DNA from: Cokeromyces recurvatus | Lineage: Eukaryota; Mucoromycota; Mucoromycetes; Mucorales; Mucoraceae | DNA length: 64,000 nt | Assembly (NCBI RefSeq): GCF_025118155.1 | Contig: NW_026251393.1 | Coordinates: forward strand, 558,001 to 622,000 | Reading direction: 5' to 3' | Shown here: positions 51,647 through 63,935 of the stretch, piece by piece | How the letters are laid out: every line of letters starts with the position of its first letter | Numbering within the stretch: the first letter of the stretch is position 1 | The notes under the pieces: model-generated | What the model saw: only the letters and a program-made list of their open reading frames with translations | Databases searched by the model: none | What the model was told of the DNA's origin: nothing | Made by a program: the position numbers and the translations under genes

Positions 51647-52828
51647 ATGGCAGATTATGATAGACCCGCAAGTCCACAGGTAAGAGTGTTCATTGATTAT
51701 GATAATGCTAATAAAAAAAAAAAAAAAAGAAAAAGAAAATGAATCATGTATAATAATCAAAGAACCATAATCAACTTATAGGACATAAAAACAGAAGACC
51801 AACCAATGGAAGATGTTAAACGTGATCGTTCTCGCTCTTTCTCTCGTTCTAGATCTGGATCACCTAGACGCGATGTTCGTAGTCGCTCTCGTAGCCCCCC
51901 TCATCGTAGTTCTTCTCGTTATCGTTCTCCTGATCGTAGACGTCGAACTCCCTCTCGTTCTAGATCTAGAAGCAGAGACAATAGAAGAAGAAGGTATAAT
52001 TTAATGTTGTATACATATAATAAGATAAGTAAAAACTTATACGCGATATTGTTTTTTTTTCTTTTATCATTAGTGTCTCTCCTCGTCGTAGCCACAGTCG
52101 TAGTCGCAGTATTAGACGACACAGTCGCAGCCCTCGTCGTAGTCGTAGCCCTCGTCGTCGTAGTCGTAGCCCTCGTCGTCGTAGCCGCAGCCCTCGTCGT
52201 CGTAGCCGCAGCCAAAGCCTTCGTCGTCATCGTTCTCCCATTCGTAGAAGATCGTAAATAGAGTGTATAAAATGATAATGTATTAGATTATTTTTCTAAC
52301 TCATATATAACTTTAGTGAAGGTAATAAGGAATTTCATGGTACTAGAGAGGCACCTGAAGTATCCAACATTCTTGGTGTCTTTGGTTTAAGCTTGAGAAC
52401 ACTTGAACGTGATTTAGAAGATGTTTTCAGCGAATTTGGTTCCATTGAAAAAGTGATTATTGTCTATGACCACAGAGTAAGATTTTATTCTTTTATAGAT
52501 ATAACTAAAAAAAAAAAATTGTATGCTCATTTATATATTTTAGAGTCGTAGATCTAGAGGCTTTGGTTTCGTTTATTTTAAGGATCAAGCAGATGCCACT
52601 CGTGCTCGTGATGCATTAAATGGTATTGAGATTGACGACCGTAAGATTCGTGTTGATTATTCAGTTACTCACCGTCCCCATACACCTACACCTGGTGAAT
52701 ACATGGGCGAAAAAAGATCTTACGATCGTGATCGTTATAGACATAGTAGACATCGTAGAGATCGTTCTCGTTCTCCTCGTAGAAGATACTATCGTTCAAG
52801 AAGCCGTAGCGGATCTTGGTCTCGTTAA
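51647..52828 (+). CDS. TRA2: Transformer-2-like SR splicing regulator
   Basis: Exons 51647-51679, 51782-51993, 52074-52253, 52317-52476 and 52544-52828 total 870 nt (289 aa), in phase. Architecture is RS1-RRM-RS2. The long N-terminal RS domain has repeated RRRSRSP units encoded by a tandem 15-18-nt CGTCGTAGTCGTAGC-type repeat (52120-52215). The RRM spans about 155-235, with [19 protein letters not shown] (RNP2 region) and SRGFGFVYF (RNP1), the latter right after a splice junction. The linker [14 protein letters not shown] carries the TRA2 hallmark. A short C-terminal RS tail ends the protein. TRA2 binds GAA-rich exonic enhancers and promotes exon inclusion. A possible alternative-splicing region follows the stop codon. 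Confidence 0.93.
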
Positions 52829-54091
52829 TCCTTTTTTTTAAAAAAAAAAAAATAGCACAATTTTTTTTTCAAAAATCATTTCTATTTTCTTCAAAGAAAA
52901 TCAATCAATTTTTTCCTTTTTTTTATATTTATATTTTATCAAGGCTAGCAAAAAAAAATCATTCAAACTTATAAAAAAAACACGTTTAAATCAACAAGAA
53001 GCAAGTAAAGAGGACAAGACTCCTTTTCCTTTTTTTTAACTGTCAAAATGTGTCTGTCTCTTGTGAAAAAAAAAAAGTCAAACAAAATTTCCTTTCCACT
53101 CAAAGAAAAAATGGGGACAGAAGTGAAAAATAATAATAATAATAATTAATAAGAATAAGAACTATCTCATAATCAAGACCAAGTCAAAAAAAAAAAAAGA
53201 AAGAAGGGGAAAGGCGAATATAAGAAGCTACTAATTATTATCAAGAAGTAATTATTTATGTGTGTTTGAATGTTAAACCCCCCCTTTTTTTTCCAGTATA
53301 CATGTATACTTTTTTCTTTGGGGTGAGATTAAAAGAAGAAGGAAGAAAACACGTTGAAACTATAAAGTTGAGTTGTTTTTTTATAAGAAAGAAATGGTAA
53401 GTAAATTTTTATTATTATTTTTATTTTTATTTATTTTCCTTCTGTTACAATAAACGTACTTTAGTCTTCAGGATTTTTTTTTTTTTTTTTTAAAAAACTT
53501 TGTACGCTTGATAAAGAAACGTCAAAGATGATTCAAAATAGAATTATTGTTGAGTCAACATAACTAGCCTAGCCTATGTTATTAAGGCAAAGGAAACTAA
53601 TAGTACCCAAAACAATTTTTTATTATTAAATGTTTTATTAGAATTTAATAGTAATGTTGAATAATAATGATTTGATGCAAGCTAAAATTATAGATATAAA
53701 GAATCGTAACGAAAGCCAATAAACATTCTTTTACATTGCAGGTACAAGCAGATTTGCATTAAGCTCTTGAATAAAAAAAATATACATGTTCATATAGATA
53801 GATATATAAATGCGTGTTCCATAATTTAATAGTAAACACTAGTAAATGATGCTTATGCCTATTATTCATAGTTATTTAAATGTCGTATTGTACATTTTTT
53901 TTTTTGTTTTTTTGGCAGGAAATAGCTCAAGGTTTGAAAGTATTAGATTGAAAAAAAAAAAATATTTTTATCTCCCTTAAAATAGATGCTTATAATTTAA
54001 ATAAGCGAGACGTTTGTTTCTTTTATGGATATATGTATAATAAAAATTTATATTATGATTCTATGTATGTTTGTATGTTAATATCTAATAT
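52829..54091. other. TRA2 downstream spacer with cryptic splice signals
   Basis: A strong donor (ATGGTAAGTAAAT, donor at 53397) and two good acceptors (TTACATTGCAG at 53741, TTTTTTTGGCAG at 53918) suggest a spliced transcript. Joined from the ATG at 53394 they would encode only 6 or 12 codons, so this is either a non-coding RNA, a TRA2 3' extension or chance. Otherwise it is A/T-run-rich, without a recognisable gene. Confidence 0.3.
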
Positions 54092-54993
54092 TCAATATCC
54101 TAAACGTAAACCAATAAGTGGAATCCATAATAAAATAGCACTCATAACAGGAATAGTAAAGTTATCGTCTAATTTGTATAAACAATCACTAACACCTTCG
54201 CTGAATGAAGCCACAAGACCACCGTAGATAGACATGAGCCATAAGGGAACTGGACTAGTCAAGGTACGGTAAGACAAAGCAAAAGCGGATGACGGGCTCA
54301 AATGATAATAAATCCAGGTCACAAGGCAACCTGTGATAGCTGCACCTAATGATCCCGCTAAGCTCTTACCGCTCTTATATTTCCAGGTATATTTGCCCCA
54401 CAATTTACCACAAATGCTAGCAGTAGGATCTGTCCATGACAAGTAAATAATTGATAGTGCTGCAATATCTCTTGGAAACCAATACAGTACAATAATACAG
54501 CCTATTATATAATCATATTTATATGATTTGCATAAAAAGTTATTATGTCATATTCAAAAAAAAAAAAAAAAAAAACTTACCCAATAAATAATAGACAACT
54601 CCATTTATTGTATTTACTTCAGAAGACCTCATAAGAGGTCCTAAAATATAACAGTAAATATCGTTGAACCAATCAAAACTAAATCTTAAAAGTTCACCAG
54701 TCAGGACGATGCATAAAAATACAGTTAAGAAGGGATATACGTCTCTTGTATCTGTCCCATTTAAATAAAGATATAACACAATAAAGCCTAATTTTAGAGA
54801 AAAAAAAAAGAATGAATGAATAACAATTCGTAGTCTATGCAATGTAATTCAAAAAAAAAAAAAAAGAAGAGTAATTACCAATTGAAAAATGGAATAGTTT
54901 ACGAGGAATCTCCCAGCCTCCTTTTATTGGAACATGAGGATATATTTTATCCATCTTTTTCTTTTGATCTTCATTTACATTTGATTTGGACAT
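54092..54993 (-). CDS. DGK1: CTP-dependent diacylglycerol kinase (DGK1/HSD1)
   Basis: Exons (minus) 54993-54879, 54787-54581 and 54501-54092 total 732 nt (243 aa), in phase. The ATG at 54993 was chosen; an in-frame ATG at 55107 would add an unlikely Phe-rich leader. It phosphorylates diacylglycerol with CTP to phosphatidate at the ER/nuclear envelope. It shows the CTP-transferase-family layout: WEIPRKLFHFSIGFIVLYLY, TGELLRFSFDWFN, then DIAALSIIYLSWTDPTASIC, GKLWGKYTWKYKSGKSLAGS and a terminal ASFSEGVSDCLYKLDDNFTI before the last membrane span. About six hydrophobic spans are seen. It counterbalances the phosphatidate phosphatase Pah1 in yeast. Confidence 0.92.
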
Positions 54994-55243
54994 GGTTACG
55001 TTTATACAATTAAAAAAAAAATAGTGAATAAAATAAAATAGAAAACAAAAGAAAATCAAAGTTTTATAATCTTTTATAGTGTTTATGAAAAATGACAAGC
55101 TATTCAAAAAAAAAAAAAAAAAAAAAAATCTAAACTCCTCTCCGAAGGCTTGATTTTCTCTTTCTTTTTTTTTTTTTTTTCTTTTTTATTAGTTGATTTT
55201 ACTGCATAGTAGTAAAAATACTCATTTATTATTACGTTTGTTA

Positions 55244-56191
55244 TTATTTTCCTGTTGTAGGAACATGACCAGCTTTTAATAAGCGTTCCAATCTAGAAAT
55301 TTCATCAAGTGATGTAGCTTGTTTGAGTGCCTCCTAATAAAAATATATGTTTTTAATATACAAAAAGCCCCTTTCTTTTTTTTCTTTTTTTTTGTCATTT
55401 TACCTTGATCTTTAATTGCTCTTCAGGAGTAAGACCATGGATTTGACTATCTTTTTTATCATTTAATCCTTCTCCAGGTTCAAAAGTCTTTGTTTTATTA
55501 TCTGTAATTGATTTAGCCAAGTCATTGTCTGAACCATCTGATTTACTGAATAATTTCTTTGCTTCTTGCTTTTCGGATAATTTCACCTTATTGAAATCTA
55601 AGACACGAAGTTGGGGTAATTTATGAATCAAATAGAGACGATAGTGTGATTTTTTAGTAACTGGATTATCCATAATACTCAAATGTGTTAATTTCTTTAA
55701 TCTAACTAAAGGTTCAAGATCACCCAATTCCTGAATAGCGTTATTTGTCAAGATAATTGTATGTACATTAGGAATATAGTCGCTTAATTCTGAATCAATC
55801 TTACTGATACGGTTATTATTCAATAAAAGATGTTGAAGTCGATTTAAACGAGGGAAATTGCCAAGAACACGTAAATCATTATTAGTGAAATCAATAGCAT
55901 CATTTAAATCCTAATGAATAAATAAATAAATAAATAAAATTATTAATGAATTATCGTTTTTTAGTCATAAATAAATAATTTACTTTAGTCACGCCAAGAT
56001 TTTCAATAGCAGGTATCTTTAAGTCTATTATATTTACAGGGATAAGGTAATTATATACATGTATATGTATACGCGCTTTTATCTTTTTATATATTTTTTA
56101 TATATGTATTACCTCTAAGAATAAGCTCACGATCACCTAAAGGATTAATATGTGATAGACTGTTATTAATTAAATCGGCAGTTAGCTTCAT
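55244..56191 (-). CDS. LEA1: U2 snRNP A' protein
   Basis: Exons (minus) 56191-56113, 56024-55984, 55910-55404 and 55333-55244 total 717 nt (238 aa), in phase. U2A' binds U2B'' and stem-loop IV of U2 snRNA. The start is MKLTADLINNSLSHINPLGD, then the LRR fold: RELILRDLKIPAIENLGVTK, DAIDFTNNDLRVLGNFPRLN, LQHLLLNNNRISKID, TIILTNNAIQELGDLEPLV, KLTHLSIMDNPVTKKSHYRL and the LRR cap VLDFNKVKLSEKQEAKKLF. The C-terminal helix (EALKQATSLDEISRLERLLK) is in the last exon. Length and order match the human and yeast proteins. Confidence 0.95.
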
Positions 56192-56600
56192 GATTATGTA
56201 TAAAATAAATTGTGTTTAACTTGAAAGAAGAAAAGGAACTTTGTTTGTGCTTTAAAGTGGCTTATTATTTATTGCTGGAAAAAAAAATGTAGTGTGCTTT
56301 ACAACAAAGCATTAGTTTGCTGTGTTTTAAAAGTTTTAGCACAGCATTTTATTTGATTTTATTAGTCGTTTTCTTTTATGTATATTGTAAAATACGGTGA
56401 ATAGAATAGAGTCTATTACCACACATACAATTAACTTTAATAAACAACTTGTGTCATTATATTCGGCTTTATAAGGTGTGTAAAGTTTTATTGTATTTTG
56501 GTTAAAAGAAAAAAAAAAAGCATGTATATAACTCTTATTTGAGCCAATTAGATTGACTTATTTTTTTTTTTATTTACCTTTTTATTTACCTTTTTATTTA

Positions 56601-56643
<43 letters not shown>

Positions 56644-56683
56644 TATATTCATATACATATACATATATATTTTTAGTTATAAC
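56192..56683. other. Divergent promoter region, U2A' / THOC3
   Basis: Contains tandem TTTATTTACC units (56567-56602) and a T-run of about 40 nt (56603-56642) ending about 40 nt before the THOC3 start. No gene is seen. Confidence 0.5.
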
Positions 56684-58148
56684 ATGGAGCCACAAATTGA
56701 AGAAATTGAGGATGATGGAAAGATCGTTTATGATTGGAATCCTCCTACAGGACAACAACAAAAATTTTATTATAAAGGATATCCTATTGATAGAGAACAT
56801 GTAATATTGACCTTTAAATGGAATTATGCTTATTATGATTAACTCTTTTTTTGTTTAATTATCCAGGTTACTAAGATGTTTGAAAACTCAAAAATAAGAG
56901 AATGTCGTGGTCATAAAGAAAAAGTACACACAGTAGCATGGAATAGTGATGGTAGAAAATTAGCTTCAGGTTCTGTAGATAAAACGGCACGCGTTTGGTC
57001 TCCACATCGAGGGGTAAGAATATATTTTTATTTTATTATAGAAATCGTTAAATTTTATTTTAACATGTATATGTTATAGACAGATATTAGATATTCTATA
57101 GAATTAAAAGGCCATACAGATAGTGTAGATCAATTAGATTGGGATCCAACTCATCCAGATAGATTAGCAACAGCTTCATGTGATAAGACAGTACGATTAT
57201 GGGATCAACGAAGTAAATCAAGAATGACCATCAATAACTTGAACTAATGTTTATTAATGAATTATTTATATATATATGTTTATATATATGTATATAGCTG
57301 GTAAATGTACAGCAGTAATACAGACAGATGGAGAAAATATCAACATTTGTTGGAGTCCAAATGGAAACAATATCGCAGTAGGAGATAAGAATGACACAAT
57401 CAGCATAATTGATACTCGTACAAATAAAATCATTGATAAACGTAAACATCCTGTAGAAGTGAATGAAATTGCTTGGAATAATGCCAATAATCAATTTTAC
57501 GTCACAACTGGACAAGGCACGATTAGAGTCTATGATTATCCTTCTTTTGAACTTCAGACTAATTTACGTGGACATACAGCGAATTGTTATTGCGTGGAAG
57601 TAGATCCAACAAGCAAATATCTTGCTGTAGGTTCAGCTGATGCCTTGATCTCATTATGGGACACAAATACCTTTCAATGTGTTAAAGCATTTCAAGAACT
57701 CACGTAAGATTTATTGAAAGAAAGAAATATATTGATAAAGATATATATTTATATGCATGTATATGCATACCTAATATCATATATATATATATATACATAT
57801 ATATATAGTTGGCCCGTTAGAACTCTTGGGTTTAGTTTTGATGGTCAATACATTGCATCTGCCTCTGAAGACCATTTTATTGATGTGGTATGTATTAAAC
57901 CTTCTTCATAACTTACATTATATGAAAAAAAAAGAGGAATTATTCACATGACTTATATTATTTAATAGTCACATGTGGATAGCGGGGAATCAGTTCATCA
58001 TATAGAATGTACTGCAGCAATGAATACAGTTGCTTGGTCACCTCGTGATTATTATCTAGCGTATGCAGGAGATGAGCTTAACTCAGATGGTAAATATGCA
58101 GGCAATTTGAAGATTTTTAGTATGAAGGATCCTCGAGATCAAAAATAA
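56684..58148 (+). CDS. THOC3: THO/TREX complex WD40 subunit (THOC3/TEX1)
   Basis: Exons 56684-56800, 56867-57013, 57080-57212, 57298-57703, 57809-57887 and 57969-58148 total 1062 nt (353 aa), in phase. It is a seven-bladed WD40 protein of THO, which couples transcription to mRNA export. Repeats include ECRGHKEKVHTVAWNSDGRK...DKTARVW, ELKGHTDSVDQLDWDPTHPD...DKTVRLWD, NINICWSPNGNNIAVGDKND, VNEIAWNNANNQFYVTTG, NLRGHTANCYCVEVDPTSKY...DALISLWD, WPVRTLGFSFDGQYIASASE and MNTVAWSPRDYYLAYAGDE. The family-typical N-terminal FENSKIRECRGHKEKV is present. Several introns are (TA)n-rich. Confidence 0.92.
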
Positions 58149-59219
58149 ATAGATAAAATACTATAATGCAATTTTTTTTGGAGCCCTGATATATAAATAC
58201 ATAATAAGGCTTTATTTCATTATGTTTATGGGATGGAAAGCAAGAAATTTAGACAGAAATAGTGTATGTATTTGTATTCATGAAAGAGAAGCGGGATTGA
58301 TTTCAATTGTGTACAATTTAATAAGTGAAGCTGTAGTAGCAAGAAGAATATAAAAATTATAATTTCTATGTATGTTACAAGAAAAATGATGATAATAATG
58401 ATCAACAGTGGCATTGTTATGGGCTTTAATATCACTGTTGCCTCATTCATAGTGTTTTAATTAACACTATTACTAGTAAAGATGTCTGGTAATAGTTAGT
58501 TATCTAAAATATAAAATTAAGCAGCCGATAAATTAGAAATTACTAGAGTTACAAAATACATAAAAACTAAAGACAATAATTATTTAGCTCTAAAAAAATG
58601 ACTCTATTTTTTCTTTAGACATCATTAAGGTCAAATGAACATCATTAAATATGTGTATTATTGACAAGAAAAAAACACACACTGAATATTGTTCATAGTC
58701 AACCTAATGCATCGTTATCTTTTTTTTTTTTTTTTTTTTTTTGTTACTTAAGAAATACAATAATATCTGATAATTCACTCAAGATAAATGCTCGTGATCA
58801 TTGTATTCATATATTTAGCAGTATCAGTAACTACTGAACTCTTCCTATTTGAATAGTAAATCATATTTATCAGCATTTTAGACAAGCATTAAATTAAAAA
58901 AAAAAAAATGCGCTACATTAAGGTTTAAACCTAATTGTCAAATAAATCAATGTAGTGTACACGTGTAATGTCGTTTACTATGTCTGAAACATTCATCTCC
59001 ATTCGTTTTTCTTGATTCAGCATGAGCTGTATTGCTCTTTGTGAATCAATCTTGTACAAAAAAAAGGGATCTATACTTTTTTTTTTTTTTTTTTTTTTTT
59101 TTTGGCCCGAGAAAATAGATTTTGATTATCTTAGTTTTCATATAAATAGGCCCTTCTTTATTATATGCCGTTATCTTTGTAAATTAATTATTTTTATTTT
59201 TTTTTAAAAAAAAAATAAA
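58149..59219. other. Spacer between THOC3 and the phosphatase gene
   Basis: A T-run at 58722-58743 and another at 59079-59103. A 74-aa minus-strand frame at 58450-58226 is Ile/Leu-rich low-complexity and not supported. No gene is seen. Confidence 0.5.
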
Positions 59220-60450
59220 ATGAGAGAAGTTCTCTTTACTCTAATATTGTTAGCTACTACGGTCTTTAACGTATTAGGAGCAACTAGATCAGGTTTTTCT
59301 TCTTCAAGGCCTGCTGATCTTGAAGGCCAATTTCCACGTCTTGGTGCTTGTCCTCATCCTCATATTTGTATTTTCCCTCCTGACGTGTAAATATAGACTA
59401 TGCCATTTTTTATTTTGGATTTCATATACGTGTTAAACAAAATAATAATCTAAACTTTCTTTCTTTTTTTTTTTTTTTTATTAAACTGTTTAGGTCTACT
59501 TTTCTTCCTGGTTCTTACTTTGATTTACGAGTAGAATTTCATGCGTACAATAATGAAACTTTTACTCCTTCTTCGAACAAAGTGTTGAAAACAATGATTA
59601 AAAAAGGGAATGGGAAATGGTATAAGATGAATGATTACTTCAAGTTGCATAGTAAAAAACAGCAACCTACTCTTGAGGCCTGGAATTTCAACTGGGTTAA
59701 TTCAATTGAAACTCAATATGCTTCCATCTTGAATAATTCACGTAAACCTATCTCAGTTAATGTTACTTCTTATGTCTGGAGAAAATTAAAGTTGACTGAC
59801 CCTGGAGAATATGAAATTAAGGTGAAATACGGCTCTGAACAATCCTATTCCGTTAAATACAATGTTGTTAAGGTTAGATCAGAAAGGAAAAGCCTTTTTT
59901 TTTTTCTTCTTCATCAGCACTATGAACCTCCTTTCTCACATTTTTTCTTTTTTTTTCTTTTCTAAAATTTATTTAGCCCAAGAAACCTAAGAATAAGGCG
60001 AAGAATGTGATTCTATTTATTTCTGATGGTACCAATGTTGGTGTATGTATAATATATTTACGTGTTCTTATACACCTTGATATTTAATATGTATGGATGA
60101 ATGAATATATATATATATGTATATATTTCTTTTGTTTATATAGATGATAACTGCAGCTCGTGCACTTGCTCGTAAACATACCTCTGGCAAATATGAATCT
60201 TTACTTTCATTTGAAGATTTTGATAACCTTGGTCACGTCATTACTAATTCTGTTGACAGTTTACTTACTGATTCATCTAATTCTGCTTCTGCCTATGCCT
60301 CTGGTCATAAAAGTTCTGTGAACTGTTTAGGTGTTTATGCTGATTCTTCAAGTGATCCATTTGATGATCCTAAAGTTGAACTTATTACTGAATTGATTCG
60401 TCGTCGTCAGCCTGGAAAGGCTATTGGTATTGTTTCTACCGCTTTTGGTC

Positions 60451-60490
<40 letters not shown>

Positions 60491-61840
60491 ATGCATACAT
60501 ATATATAAATACGTTTTATTTATTTATTTATTCAGGATGCTACTCCTGCAGCCTTTGTCAGCCACACTCGGAAAAGATATACATTTAAAGAAATTACAGA
60601 TCAAATTTTAAATGGTGTTCATAACTGGACTTCTGCTGGTAATATATATATATATATATTACAATAGTAGGATTCAATATATATTAAACAATTTATGATA
60701 ATAGTTGCTCCTGATGTTTGGTTATCCGGTGGTGCTGAATATTTTGCTGGTAATTTGACTTTAAACAAATTAAATTATTATAATATGTTTAGAAAAGCTG
60801 GCTACTCTATTGTTCAAAATAAGAAGGATTTACTTGCGAATAAAGACAAGAGTAAAAAACTTTTAGGTGTCTTTCGCAAGGGTAATCTAGATACGTAAGT
60901 AGTATATATATATATATTTTGTCTTTATAATTTCTTCTTCTTCTTCTTTTAACGAATAATAACAACAATTATGATGAATGATAGTTGGTTTGAAAGAAAC
61001 ATTTACGTCAACAATACGGTTGGTAATAAAGCTGCTCCTGATTTAAGTGGTAATGATGCTCTTGGTTCTGATCAGCCTGGTCTTTCTGACATGACTATTT
61101 CTGCTCTGAAAGTTTTAAAGAAGCGTGGTGGAAGAGATGGTTTCTTCTTGATGTCTGAAGCTGCTTCAGTAGATAAACAGGTAAATAGGGGGTTTCTATT
61201 GATGAAATATATATATATATATATGCATATATTTTTGTTCTTCTCTCATCTTTTATTTTGTAGTTACATACTTTTGATTTCCCTCGTGCATGGGCTGAGC
61301 TTATTGAGCTTGACGTAACTGTCAAGAATACAATTAAATGGCTCAAGAAGAACAATGAATATGAAAATACACTTATTATTGTTACTGCTGATCATGCTCA
61401 TGCCTTTGATGTTTGGGGATCCGTTGATCAGCGTTATATTCGAACTCATGATAATGTACTTGATATGCGTAATTCCATTGGTATCTATGGTCGAGCTGGC
61501 TGGCCGGGATATTTCGATAATGACAATGATGGTTTCCCTGATAACTGGGTAATTTCAAAGAGAGAGAGAGAGAGAGAGAGGAGGGGGAGCAGGAGAGAAA
61601 AAAAATTGCATATACACCTTGTAATAGTCTGTTTTGCTTTTTTACATAATTAATGATATATATATATATAGTCCCCTAAAATATCTCTGGCGGCTGGTAC
61701 AAATAATGGTCCTGGTCATTATGAAGCATGGCAAACAGTTACTACTGGTCCTAGAAAGCCTACTGTAATGGATATTCATGGCGATTATGAAGGTAACAAA
61801 AACGACCCCGCTGGAAAGAATGGAGGTAATAATAATAGTA

Positions 61841-61871
<31 letters not shown>

Positions 61872-62084
61872 GAAACCTTAATAACACATGTTTAAATAGC
61901 TGGTCTTATTTGGAATAGTAATTTACCTTATGGCTCATATAAAGGTGTTCACTCTATGAGCGATGTCTTCATATATTCCAATGGACCTAGTTCTGAACTC
62001 TTTAAAAAAACATTTGAAAACTGGGAACTGTTTTTTAAGATGGCTGAAGCAATGAACTTGATGTTTCCTACTAAAAATGAATAA
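59220..62084 (+). CDS. Secreted alkaline phosphatase-family enzyme
   Basis: Ten exons: 59220-59386, 59494-59872, 59977-60042, 60144-60452, 60536-60638, 60705-60894, 60985-61180, 61264-61548, 61672-61825 and 61900-62084; total 2034 nt (677 aa), in phase. There is a signal peptide (VLFTLILLATTVFNVLGA). An N-terminal beta-rich region of about 170 residues precedes the catalytic domain (FLPGSYFDLRVEFHAY ... LTDPGEYEIKVKYG). Alkaline phosphatase landmarks: NVILFISDGTNVG (metal-binding Asp), LLTDSSNSASAYASGHKSS (nucleophile Ser region), GFFLMSEAASVDKQLHTFD (metal-binding Glu/Asp region) and IVTADHAHAFDVWG (Asp-His). Near the end GPGHYEAWQ and YKGVHSMSDVFIYSNGP resemble the terminal His block. It hydrolyses phosphomonoesters outside the cell or in the vacuole, by family. 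The introns are (TA)n-rich. Confidence 0.9.
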
Positions 62085-62276
62085 CATTATGTATATATTA
62101 TTATTGTATTAGAAAAAAAATTTATATAAATATTTATTTAAAATTAAAATTTCTTAATATGATATCCTTAAGGGTGACATGTGTTTGGAAAAAAAAAGCT
62201 TATGTAATTCTTACTACTTTATTTTATTTTGCCTATATAGTAAGCTCGTTTTTTATTATCTTATCTCATTTTATTT

Positions 62277-62280
<4 letters not shown>

Positions 62281-62319
<39 letters not shown>
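62281..62319. repeat. Poly(A) tract, 39 nt
   Basis: Lies in the 306-nt convergent spacer between the phosphatase and the PH-domain-like gene, which otherwise shows only AT-rich sequence. Confidence 0.9.
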
Positions 62320-62321
<2 letters not shown>

Positions 62322-62390
62322 TATATGCTATATAATATGTTTGTTATGTATAATGATGTTTAGAAAGTGAAATTTATAGTATAAAACGTA

Positions 62391-63935
62391 TTAGAATTCC
62401 CATTTATGCAAATTTTCATCCATAAAAAAGTCTACCATGTTCTTAACACGAGTACCAACAGGATTTCTTGGTTTCATCTCCTTAATACGAGCTGCAAACT
62501 CAGGAGATATAGCAGATTTTCTATTGATTTTACTATTAGGTAAAGGTGATTGAGGTACTGATGATGTAGCCATTGATTCAAAATGGAGTCGAAGTTGATC
62601 AACCACGATATCGGGTGTCTCAGGTCGAGGTAGAGTAGAGGAAAAAGAGGACGAAGAACGACCACTTGTTCGTGTAGTAGATGTTAATAAAGGTAAAGCG
62701 AATAAATCATCTATATTAGCAGCCATTGATTTGCTTATGGTAGCAGCTACTTCAGCATCATGTTCATCTACGATGGTGGTTGTTAAAGTAGAGCATGTTG
62801 TAGTTGAGAAACTATATAATTGAGTTTGCTGATTTTGTACTTGATCTATTATTAGTATATCTTCTTCTGCCTCCTCTTTCTCTTCCTTTTGAACATCGTT
62901 TAAAATCGTCACTTTCTCGTCTGTTTCTTCTACGACTTTATCTTCATTTGAGGGATTCAATTGTTTTTTTAACTCTTTATCTACAATGGATTGAATGACC
63001 AAGTCCTCCTCCTTGGCTATTTGAATGCTATTTTTACTGTTTACTGTTTGGTCCTTTTCTTCTTCTTCTTCGTCGCTACTAGGAATAATGCCTGATCTCT
63101 TTTCCGTTGTTAAGCGATTTGGTTTTTTCGTACGTCCTGTAAGAATTGATACAGGTAATGTATTCTTTGAGATACCTCCTTTTGCAGTCAAAAACTTTTT
63201 AGAAGGAGCAGCCGTAGTTGTCATGGTAGTAGACTGTGATGAATAAGTCGAAAAGCTATTACCTCTTCCTCTTCTTTTTCTGTTTCTTTCTTCTGATACT
63301 CTAGTATTATTATTATTATCAATCTTATTCTTATTATTACTCTCTTTCAAAGAGCTTTTCGTTATGTTCGAACGAGTATTCTATATATGTATATATATAG
63401 GTAAATAATCATAAAAGTACTTTCTATCTCTATTTATTCTTACAGATTTCTTTTCTAATAAGTTATTGGCGTTCCTGGTTGAAGTTATGTTGGGTATTTT
63501 AGGATGAGTTGAAGATCTTTTTGCTACTAATGTTGTTGTGCTCATGTGACGAGGTTCTATTTGTCCTATGTTACTACTACGCAATTCTATTCTTTTCTTC
63601 TTTTTTTGAGAATTATCAGTTATTGTGGTGGTATCCTTTTTTGTGGTATATTTTTTATTTTGCATATTCTTCTTTACTTTTTCAGACTTGCTTGCAACCA
63701 TGTAATTTTTAAACCATTCTATTTCTTGTTGAGCATCATTCACAGTAGCACTTCCATGTAAGAGAGAGTTTTTTCTATTTATATATAAAAAAAAACCCCC
63801 GCAGCAAAGTTAATATGAATTTCACGTACATATTAGACGCATACATATCATACTTACTTTTTTGATAAGCCGTTTATGATAGTTAACCAATCTTCAATAG
63901 CATTTGAACCTTCTAATATAAGTCCATAAATTGGC
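62391..63935 (-). CDS. PH-domain-like protein, 3' part (partial, runs off window)
   Basis: Exons (minus) 63935-63858, 63774-63444 and 63380-62391, in phase with each other; more exons must lie beyond position 64000. The first visible exon reads PIYGLILEGSNAIEDWLTII then NGLSKK, like the C-terminal helix of a PH domain. It is followed by QQEIEWFKNYMVASKSEK, a long basic and Ser/Thr/Asn-rich region, acidic patches (SSDEEEEEKD), and a conserved-looking terminus (ISPEFAARIKEMKPRNPVGT, then VKNMVDFFMDENLHKWEF). The protein family is not recognised with certainty. A weak donor (63396) competes with the phase-correct one at 63443. Confidence 0.6.

Noticed and set aside
52080..52215. Regularly spaced short repeats resembling a CRISPR-like array
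   Set aside because: They are the codon repeats of the TRA2 RS domain in a eukaryotic gene; there are no unique spacers.
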